Shown in pieces: positions 1 to 5,340 of a stretch of 8,825 nucleotides of DNA (positions are counted from its first letter, which is position 1; each line of letters starts with the position of its first letter). Source of the DNA: Nanobdellota archaeon (GTDB lineage Archaea; Nanobdellota; Nanobdellia; Woesearchaeales; GW2011-AR9); contig JAUYQE010000001.1 of the NCBI GenBank assembly GCA_030695605.1, positions 1-8,825 of the forward strand. The letters run 5' to 3'. Made by a program: the position numbers and the translations under genes. A model generated the notes under the pieces. The model was not told the DNA's origin. It made no database searches and was given only the letters and a program-made list of their open reading frames with translations.

Positions 1-2
1 GA

Positions 3-149
3 GAGCCACAGAGAGATTTCATCATTCAGGAAGAAAGCGCCCGGGGCTTGCCCGGCTTTGTGAATCTGCTGGGCATCGAATCGCCCGGTTTAACGGCCGC
101 ACCGGCGATTGGAAAGTATGTGGCAGAGATGGTGGAAGAGAGAGCTTGA
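3..149 (+). CDS. FAD-dependent oxidoreductase (L-2-hydroxyglutarate dehydrogenase-like), C-terminal end
   Basis: This is the 3' end of a gene that enters from the left edge; 48 codons and a TGA stop are visible. The translation includes GFVNLLGIESPGLTAAPAIG followed by KYVAEMVEERA. The 'NLxGIESPGLTAxPAI' signature is typical of the C-terminus of DAO-superfamily flavoenzymes of the LhgO / glycerol-3-phosphate dehydrogenase-like group, where it closes the FAD-binding fold. Members oxidise a 2-hydroxy or amino acid with FAD. The substrate cannot be read from this tail, so L-2-hydroxyglutarate is only the best-known family substrate. The gene is co-directional with the damaged Bro-N gene that follows after a 56-nt gap, and nothing suggests a functional link. 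The family assignment is fairly secure and the substrate is not. Confidence 0.72.
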   Translation, partial: EPQRDFIIQEESARGLPGFVNLLGIESPGLTAAPAIGKYVAEMVEERA

Positions 150-152
150 CGG

Positions 153-205
153 ATAACTATAAGAAACTCTGGCTGTTCTGGAACTGGGGTGGTGTGAGGT
201 AAAAA
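153..205 (+). promoter_or_regulatory. Probable promoter and ribosome binding site of the Bro-N gene
   Basis: An AT-rich stretch containing 'aactataaga' around 155-165 could be a TATA box, which would place transcription initiation near 185-190. GAGGT at 196-200 lies 5 nt before the ATG at 206 and is a plausible Shine-Dalgarno sequence. This fits a short leader with an SD, unlike the leaderless arrangement inferred for the other three promoters in the window. The TATA call is weak and the SD call is reasonable. Confidence 0.35.
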
Positions 206-879
206 ATGGAAGAACATAATGCCTTAGTGGTTTTCCAAGATAAGAAAATAAGAAGGATATGGCAGAATAACGAGTGGTATTTTTCTGTGGTGGATATTGT
301 TGAGGTTTTAACGGATAGCACAGATGCAAGGAATTACTGGAAAGTGCTAAAACACCGGTTGAATAAAGAGGGGAGTGAGGCGGTTACAAATTGTAACCAA
401 CTGAAATTGCCAGCGTCGGATGGCAAGTACTATGAAACTGATTGTGCAAGCACAAAGACTTTGTTTAGGATCGTTCAATCCATACCCTCTCCTAAAGCTG
501 AACCATTCAAGCAATGGTTGGCTCAGGTTGGTTATGAGCGTGTGGAGGAAATACAAAATCCAGAACTTGCCCCAAAACGCATGAAAGAGCTGTATCAGCA
601 AAAAGGATATTCTGAAGATTGGATTGAAAAGAGGGTTAGGGGCATTGCAGTGAGACAAGAATTAACAGATGAATGGGAAAAGCTTCAACTACTAAGATAG
701 CACGGAGCAGAAATGCCTTGGGTTTTTCTGAGAATAAAGATGCTGCGCATCGGGGCGGGAAAATAGCAGGAGATGCCCGAAAGAAGCTGGAGCTTGAATC
801 CGGCGAAAGAGTGGTCACTCCAGAGAATTATTTGCAAGAGCCGGAAGCACGGAAAAAAAGACGATTACCAAGAAAATAA
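206..879 (+). pseudogene. Bro-N / DinD-like protein, internally deleted and frameshifted
   Basis: Two reading frames carry the two ends of one protein. The first, 206-700, encodes an N-terminal Bro-N domain (about residues 10-105, with WYFSVVDIVEVLTDS and YWKVLKHRL). It continues into the helical segment FKQWLAQVGYERVEEIQNP and GIAVRQELTDEW, characteristic of Bro-N/DinD-type proteins. After TDEW it runs into a short nonsense tail (EKLQLLR) and a TAG. The other forward frame resumes the family C-terminus from about 676 (KASTTKIARSRNALGF, then GGKIAGDARKKLE) and ends at 879. Intact relatives carry roughly 55-60 residues between these blocks, as recalled from the family. The simplest reading is an internal deletion near 675-682 of a length not divisible by three. 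Bro-N proteins are usually phage, mobile-element or DNA-damage-associated DNA-binding proteins. The N-terminal 164-residue product could still be made from its good SD. The stretch is visibly AT-rich, for example around 241-300. Confidence 0.75.
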
Positions 880-908
880 GCCAACAATTACCGGGGTTCA
901 CTTTTAAT

Positions 909-1064
909 TTAAGATACTACTTTAAGAATATCGGCAGTGGAAAATACTTTGACCTCAGATTGTGTTTTTAACTGCTTATCATTCGACCAGATAGGACAGT
1001 TGGAAGCCAGCGCCACGGCAAAATATTCTGCGTCATCTTTATCCGGGCTTATTGCAAATTCTTT
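909..1064 (-). pseudogene. C-terminal remnant of a PIN-domain protein (VapC-like toxin family)
   Basis: On the minus strand 51 sense codons and a TAA stop encode a C-terminal PIN fragment: SPDKDDAEYFAVALASNCPI followed by WSNDKQLK and TADILKVVS. The acidic DKDD block and the CPIWSND block are the usual second half of a PIN ribonuclease active site. There is no start codon in frame, and a TAG lies immediately upstream at 1065-1067. The N-terminal half of the domain, with its first catalytic aspartate, is absent because the SemiSWEET gene ends only 15 nt away at 1080. The nearest ATG, at 1072-1074, is in another frame and stops after 11 codons. PIN proteins are mostly toxin RNases of VapBC modules, and no antitoxin is visible. 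The family call is firm, and the loss of function is nearly certain because the N-terminal half is missing. Confidence 0.7.
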
Positions 1065-1079
1065 CTAATCCCATTTTTT

Positions 1080-1340
1080 TCACTTCTTTTTATACCCGAA
1101 ATAAGCCCCCATCACCGACAGCGCGCCCAGCAAGGCGGCGATGTTGGACAGGATGATGGGCGTATCTTTAATAGAAATGCCATACAGCAGCCAAACGACA
1201 ATTCCCAAGCCGAAGATGAGATAGGTTATCAGCGACACATCCTGCGCGCTTTTGTTCTTGATGATTTTTATCGTCTGGGCAAAATAGCCGAAGCTCATGC
1301 CCATGCCGACGATAGTCGTGAGAATGGAGAGAAATCCCAT
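1080..1340 (-). CDS. SemiSWEET / MtN3-family sugar transporter
   Basis: This 86-residue membrane protein has three predicted transmembrane helices at about residues 4-24, 36-54 and 61-82, the length and topology of a prokaryotic SemiSWEET (a single triple-helix bundle that works as a homodimer). The PQ-loop region reads YFAQTIKIIKNKSAQDVS, where the usual Pro-Gln is Ala-Gln (A21-Q22). Conserved-type residues include the Trp in VVWLLYG (W50) and the Asn in LSNIAALLG (N66), which line the sugar pocket in characterised relatives. The likely role is facilitated uniport of small sugars across the cytoplasmic membrane, though the substrate cannot be predicted. The gene lies 31 nt after the DUF59 gene on the same strand, but a TATA box in that gap gives it a separate promoter. 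The basic C-terminus (YKKK) suits a cytoplasmic end. Confidence 0.85.
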   Translation of the reverse strand: MGFLSILTTIVGMGMSFGYFAQTIKIIKNKSAQDVSLITYLIFGLGIVVWLLYGISIKDTPIILSNIAALLGALSVMGAYFGYKKK

Positions 1341-1362
1341 AACTTCAGCACGGTGTTCTATC

Positions 1363-1370
1363 TTTATAAA
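1363..1370 (-). promoter_or_regulatory. TATA box of the SemiSWEET gene (leaderless type)
   Basis: TTTATAAA is centred at about 1366.5, some 26-27 nt upstream of the ATG at 1340. That is the archaeal TATA-to-start-site spacing, so transcription should begin at or next to the start codon. No Shine-Dalgarno precedes the ATG, which fits a leaderless mRNA. The box abuts the TAA stop (1372-1374) of the DUF59 gene. The same octamer occurs at the same distance before the SUF operon. Confidence 0.62.
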
Positions 1371-1371
1371 A

Positions 1372-1659
1372 TTACCCCATCCCCATAATCTGTTTCAATT
1401 CCTCGCTGGGCTGCCAGGGGGGATCAAAAGTAACGTCGATCTTTACTTCTTCGGCACCTTTTTCTTTGATTTGCCGTTCTAAATCTGCCACCATCTGTGG
1501 CCCGTAGGGGCAGAATGGAGAAGTGAACGTCAGCTTGATAGAGACTTTTTGGTCTTCAATTTTTGTTTCGTAAATCAAGCCTAAAGTCCAGACATCGATG
1601 CCCAGCTCCGGGTCCATGTAGCTCTTGAAAATTTCTATGAGCTGCTCTTTGGTAATCAT
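1372..1659 (-). CDS. DUF59 / MIP18-family Fe-S assembly protein (SufT-like)
   Basis: The 95-residue protein is the full length of a single DUF59 domain. Visible family features are the N-terminal YMDPELGIDVWTLGLIYE, matching the usual 'DPE(L/I)G.(S/N)(I/V)..LGL(I/V)' motif, and the loop TSPFCPYGP with the conserved reactive cysteine (C50). A C-terminal DPPWQPSE resembles the family 'PPW' signature. DUF59 proteins (SufT, PaaD, the MIP18/Cia2 group) act in maturation or delivery of Fe-S clusters, often as fusions with or neighbours of SUF genes, and no enzymatic reaction is assigned to the isolated domain. Its ATG overlaps the sufC TGA by 4 bp (ATGA), so it is the last gene of the SUF operon and probably translationally coupled. 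The SD is weak (GAGAG about 6 nt upstream), consistent with dependence on coupling. Confidence 0.87.
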   Translation of the reverse strand: MITKEQLIEIFKSYMDPELGIDVWTLGLIYETKIEDQKVSIKLTFTSPFCPYGPQMVADLERQIKEKGAEEVKIDVTFDPPWQPSEELKQIMGMG

Positions 1660-2444
1660 GGTAACTCTCTTATTTTTTTAGAGGAGCTTCCTTCTCCTTC
1701 CGTGTTATACCGAGTATAGCCTTCGGCCTCTATTTTCTCAGCAAGTTGGGCATCCCCCGAATCAACAACTGTTCCACCGGCAACCACAACTACTTTATCG
1801 GGTTTTAGATATTTTAATATCTTGCTGTAGTGCGTTATAATGATTATGCCCGTTTTACTATTTTGTTTTATGGTGTTTATGCTTTCAGAGATTATCTTAA
1901 GCGCATCAACGTCGGTTCCTGAGTCTGGTTCATCTAAAATAGCAAACTTCGGCTCCAAAACTAGTAACTGCAGAATCTCGGCTATCTTTTTCTCGCCGCC
2001 AGAGAAGCCTTCATTGACGGAACGGCTGCCAAAAGCGGCGTCTACGTGCAGCACTTTCATCTTTTCCTGCAGCAGGCGATGGAATTCCACCACGCCGAGC
2101 TTCTTTTCCTGCTTCTTCTCTCTAATGGCATTATACGCGGCGCGCAAGAAATTGCTGAGAGAAACGCCCGCGATTTCTTTCGGGTACTGAAAGGAGAGGA
2201 ACAAGCCTTTCCGAGCGCGTTCATCAGGAGCTGCTTCAGTAATATCTTCACCATTTAAGAAAATTTTTCCTTGCGTAATTTTGTATTTCGGATGCCCCAT
2301 CAGGGCCTGCGCCAAAGTGCTCTTTCCCGAGCCATTGGGCCCCATCAAAGCCTGCACTTTTCCTTCTTCCAGCGTGAGCGTAATCCCTTTCAAAATTTCT
2401 TTTCCTTCGATTGCTACATGCAAATTTTTTATTTCAAGTGTCAT
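1656..2444 (-). CDS. sufC: SufC, ABC-type ATPase of the Fe-S cluster assembly complex
   Basis: SufC is the cytosolic ABC ATPase that pairs with SufB and SufD and drives the conformational change exposing the cluster assembly site. Numbered from the upstream ATG at 2450, the sequence shows Walker A GPNGSGKST (37-45), Q-loop Gln88 in SFQYP, the ABC signature FSGGEKK (149-155), Walker B FAILDEPDSGTD (169-180, catalytic Glu174) and the switch His207 in ITHYSK. Family members usually have DE(T/S)DSGLDIDAL, so Pro175 and Thr179 are small deviations. Two ATGs are possible. GGAGGA (2451-2456) touches the ATG at 2450 but leaves a proper 7-nt spacer to the ATG at 2444, so I prefer 2444 (262 aa, MTLEIKNLHV). 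The gene follows sufU by 2 nt and overlaps the DUF59 gene by 4 bp. Part of the 3' half, for instance 1801-1860 (18/60 GC by hand count), is AT-rich compared with neighbouring genes. Confidence 0.95.
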   Translation of the reverse strand: MTLEIKNLHVAIEGKEILKGITLTLEEGKVQALMGPNGSGKSTLAQALMGHPKYKITQGKIFLNGEDITEAAPDERARKGLFLSFQYPKEIAGVSLSNFLRAAYNAIREKKQEKKLGVVEFHRLLQEKMKVLHVDAAFGSRSVNEGFSGGEKKIAEILQLLVLEPKFAILDEPDSGTDVDALKIISESINTIKQNSKTGIIIITHYSKILKYLKPDKVVVVAGGTVVDSGDAQLAEKIEAEGYTRYNTEGEGSSSKKIRELP

Positions 2445-2446
2445 GG

Positions 2447-2899
2447 TCATTCCTCCAACGCTTTATGCACTGTTTTCAAGGCGAGTAACGCACACTTTCT
2501 GCGGACTACTCCCACTTGGACACCCAGCAGCCCCAGCATCTCTTCCGGCTGCACGTTCTTTACATCTTCGATGGATTTTCCTTTGATGTGCTCGCTCAGT
2601 AGGGAGGCAGCCGCCATGCTGATGGCACAGCCCTGCCCTTGAAAACGGATATCCACCAGTTTCTTTTCCTGTGCCTGCTGCCCGTCTATTTTAAGCATTA
2701 TTTCCATCTCATCTCCGCAGAGCGGGTTCTGCTCTTTGTGGCGGAGCGTGCAGTTTGCTAACTCCCCGAAATTGCGGGGGTTTTTGAAATGGTCGAGGAT
2801 ATGCTCTCGATAGAGGTCATCTGAAAAGTGCACTTCTTCCTGTAATCCGGTGTTCATTCCTGCTTCTTGCTTTTCCGCCATTTTTTGAACTTCGTTCAT
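2447..2899 (-). CDS. sufU: SufU/IscU-like scaffold or sulfur-acceptor protein
   Basis: This 150-residue protein has the NifU-N/IscU fold signatures: LYREHILDHFKNPRNFGEL (29-47), NPLCGDEMEI with Cys61-Asp63, QGQGCAISMAAASLLSEHIK with Cys91, and RRKCALLALK with Cys136. Three Cys plus the Asp, with Lys rather than His just before the last Cys, is the SufU pattern; SufU is a zinc protein that takes persulfide sulfur from SufS. However, only 44 residues separate Cys91 and Cys136, close to IscU. The roughly 19-residue insertion typical of Bacillus SufU is absent, so a true scaffold role remains possible. About 28 residues precede the domain. AGGAGG at 2910-2915, 10 nt before the ATG at 2899, supports this start, although M7 and M15 are alternatives. 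The ATG overlaps the sufS stop by 4 bp (ATGA). Confidence 0.88.
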   Translation of the reverse strand: MNEVQKMAEKQEAGMNTGLQEEVHFSDDLYREHILDHFKNPRNFGELANCTLRHKEQNPLCGDEMEIMLKIDGQQAQEKKLVDIRFQGQGCAISMAAASLLSEHIKGKSIEDVKNVQPEEMLGLLGVQVGVVRRKCALLALKTVHKALEE

Positions 2900-4107
2900 T
2901 GCCGGAAAACCTCCTGCACTTTTTTGATGCCCGCTACAAGCACATCCACATCTTCTGGAGTATTGTACACAGAAAAGCTGGCCCGCACCGTGCCGGGAAC
3001 GCCCAGCTTGCTCAACAGGGGCATGGCACAGTGATTTCCCGCGCGAACTGCCAGGCCTTCGCGATCCAGGAGGGCCGCCACATCATGAGGCGGAATGCTT
3101 TTTATAGAGAAAGAAACGACGGCCGTTCCTTCTTCAGGCCCGTAGAGCTTTATTCCCGGAATTTTGGCTAATTCCTGGCGGGCGTACCCCACCAGCTCTT
3201 TACCGTGCTGGGCAACCGCATCCCTGCCGAGCGCGGAAAGATAGTCAATAGCAGCTCCCAGGCCAATAACTCCCGTGATGTTCGGCGTCCCTGCTTCAAA
3301 TTTCCAGGGAACGTCATTCCACGATGCTCCCGTTAAAGAAACTTCTTTGATCATATCGCCGCCGAACAGGAAGGGCTCCATCGTTTCCAGATGCTTTGTT
3401 TTTCCATACAGCACGCCAATGCCGCTGGGGCCCAGCAGCTTATGCCCGGAAAAGAAGAGGAAATCGCAATTCAGTTCTTTCACGTCGACGGGCAGATGGG
3501 GAACGCTCTGCGCTCCATCAATAATGCCCAGAGCACCTCTGTCGTGGGCCAAAGCCATCAGCTCTTTTACGGGATTGATGGTTCCGAGAACATTCGAAAC
3601 GTGCATGACACTCAGAATCTTGGTCTTTCTGGTGCAAAGCTCTTGGGCAGCTTTCAGGTCTAGTGTCCCATCATTTTTCAGCGGGATGAACTTCACAGCC
3701 AGCTTATTCTTTTAGGCCAGCTGCTGCCACGGCACGAGATTGCTGTGATGCTCCATTTCCGTGAGCAGAATCTCATTGCCTTCCTGCAGCTGCTCGCCGA
3801 GCGAATGGGCCAGAAGGTTGCAGGCTTCTGTCGCGCTCTTGGTGAAAATTATTTCTTCTCGTTTGGCATTGATAAATTGCGCTACTTTCTCCCGCACCGC
3901 TTCATACTGCAGCGTGGCTTCTTCGCCCAGACGATAAATGCCGCGATGCACATTCGCATACGACGTCTTGTAAAAAGTATCCATGGCCTGCAAAACGGCT
4001 TGCGGCTTTTGAGCGGTGGCTGCGCTATCTAAGTACACCAGCCGCTTTCCATAGACTTTCTGCTGGAGAATCGGGAAGTCCTCTCGAATCTTGTTGGCGT
4101 TTATCAT
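2896..4107 (-). pseudogene. sufS: SufS cysteine desulfurase, interrupted by an in-frame TAA
   Basis: SufS is a PLP-dependent class V aminotransferase-fold enzyme that converts cysteine to alanine and an enzyme-bound persulfide. Read straight through, the frame encodes 403 codons, the normal SufS length. The first 131 residues hold the substrate/PLP region (YLDSAATAQKP, SYANVHRG, TEMEHHSN with the PLP-stacking His). Codon 132 is TAA (3712-3714). The same frame continues with KNKLAVKFIPLKNDG, ID-GAQSVPH, the Schiff-base lysine in SGHKLLGP (Lys223) and the persulfide cysteine in RAGNHCAMPLL (Cys360). Alignment by eye to E. coli SufS around WQQLA/WQMLC shows no missing or extra residue, so this is a substitution, not an indel. 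The downstream 266 codons could begin at GTG 3694-3696, but no SD precedes it. Either half lacks essential residues. A recent nonsense mutation or a sequence error are the main explanations. The start at 4107 is 16 nt after sufD. Confidence 0.88.
3712..3714 (-). other. Premature TAA stop in sufS (codon 132)
   Basis: On the minus strand the sequence reads ctggcc-TAA-aagaataag, in frame with strong SufS homology on both sides. Lys, Gln or Glu codons (AAA, CAA, GAA) are one base away. The same codon ends sufB (5341-5343) and sufD (4124-4126), so TAA is an ordinary stop in this genome. Confidence 0.9.
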
Positions 4108-4123
4108 GGTTTTCGCTCTTCCA

Positions 4124-5302
4124 TTATTTCGGCCCTCTGCGTTTCAGCAGTATCCGGAATTGTTCCTGAATGTGGTTGTCGGGAATTGTTCCGATGGCTT
4201 TCTCGAAAAAGCCTTCCACCAGCATGTTTTTTGCTGCTTCTGCGGGAATCCCCCGTGCCGTGAGATAAAAAAGCTGTTCGGGATCCAGCCGTCCGATGGT
4301 GGAGCCATGGCTGCATTTGACGTTGTTATTTCTGATTTCTAAATTGGGAACCATGTCCGCTTCCGCCGCTTCGTGCAAGAGCAGCGCATCTTCCTGCTGG
4401 TAGCCATTGCAGCCGGCTGCCCCTTCTGCAACCTGCACCAAGCCCCGGAAGATAATTTTGGATGAGTCTTCCACAGTCGCTTTCGCTAAGATGTTGGATG
4501 TGGTTCGGGAGGCGTTATGAAGATGTTCGCCCGCGATGTCAAAGACACTATGCCCATCGCCCGAGAAGAGGGCTAGGGTTTTTCCTTCTGCGCCTTCCCC
4601 TTCCAGGGAGAGGCTGAATTGCTGCTGGCTGATAGTGCCTCCTCGGGTAGCCGTGCACCAGTGCAGCTGCGCATCACGCTGCAAAGAAGCATGCTGATAA
4701 GAGAAACCATGCGTTTTCTTTCCTAAATCCTGCAGCTGGGCATAGAGAACCGTACTATTTTCTCCGACGTTCAGCGTGAACGCTTGGCTCCGGAGCTGGG
4801 GCTGTTCTGGCTGGCTGCTTTGCGCCGTCTCGATGATGGTGAGCGAGCTGTTTTTTCCGACGCTCATCATGCACTGCTCAATCACATCCCCTGCAGAGTT
4901 TTTTTCGATAAAGAGCGGCGCTTCCGCCTCCAGATTATCGGGAACGATGACCAGTGCCCCCTGCTGTACAAAAGCAGCATGGAACGCAGTGAGCTTGTTT
5001 TTTTCGGCAGGAAAAGCCGTGAGGGCTTTTTTCACCATGTCTTCTTTTTCCTGCAGCGCTTCTCTGAGAGACAGGATAATGATGCGGGGATCGGCACAAT
5101 GCACCTTAGCTCCTGGTGCCTCCTGCCCACTTACTCGTTCAAGGTCAAGATCGTTGAGCGTGGTTCCCACGCCCAGGCCGTAGCGCAGCTTGGGCAAAAG
5201 CAGGGTGCTATAGCTGGCGTACGCTTTCTGGCGCAGTTCCTGCAGCCACGACGGTTCGTTTTCCATGATTTTTGGCAGTGTTTTCATGATCTCCCTAAAC
5301 AT
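4124..5302 (-). CDS. sufD: SufD, Fe-S cluster assembly scaffold subunit
   Basis: The 392-residue protein is of typical SufD length. It forms a heterodimer with SufB on two SufC ATPases in the cytosol. The N-terminal helical region (EPSWLQELRQKAYASY, about 16-31) is followed by the long right-handed beta-helix core and a C-terminal helical domain. That domain carries the shared SufB/SufD signature NNVKCSHGSTIGRLDPEQLF then YLTARGIPAEAAKNMLVEGF. His332 in CSHGST corresponds to the SufD histidine (E. coli His360) implicated with SufB in cluster assembly. Two starts are possible: ATG 5302, directly preceded by GAGAGG, or ATG 5287 (MKTLPKIMENEP), with GGGAG about 3 nt upstream; neither spacing is ideal. 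The 38-nt gap to sufB is GA-rich on the coding strand. sufS follows after 16 nt, which fits one operon. Confidence 0.93.
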   Translation of the reverse strand: MFREIMKTLPKIMENEPSWLQELRQKAYASYSTLLLPKLRYGLGVGTTLNDLDLERVSGQEAPGAKVHCADPRIIILSLREALQEKEDMVKKALTAFPAEKNKLTAFHAAFVQQGALVIVPDNLEAEAPLFIEKNSAGDVIEQCMMSVGKNSSLTIIETAQSSQPEQPQLRSQAFTLNVGENSTVLYAQLQDLGKKTHGFSYQHASLQRDAQLHWCTATRGGTISQQQFSLSLEGEGAEGKTLALFSGDGHSVFDIAGEHLHNASRTTSNILAKATVEDSSKIIFRGLVQVAEGAAGCNGYQQEDALLLHEAAEADMVPNLEIRNNNVKCSHGSTIGRLDPEQLFYLTARGIPAEAAKNMLVEGFFEKAIGTIPDNHIQEQFRILLKRRGPK

Positions 5303-5340
5303 CCTCTCAGAACCTTCTCTTCAGGCCTTCCTCTTTTCTC

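Noticed and set aside
1074..1080. Homopolymer run after the SemiSWEET gene as a terminator
   Set aside because: On the transcribed minus strand it reads as A, not T, so it is not an archaeal oligo-T terminator.
3712..3714. TAA in sufS as a recoded sense codon
   Set aside because: TAA terminates sufB and sufD normally here, and known archaeal recoding uses TAG (pyrrolysine) or TGA (selenocysteine).
4104..4316. Short minus-strand frame between sufD and sufS
   Set aside because: It is in a different frame within the sufD 3' end, which encodes the conserved CSHGST region. The Arg/His/Ser-rich product looks like an out-of-frame shadow.
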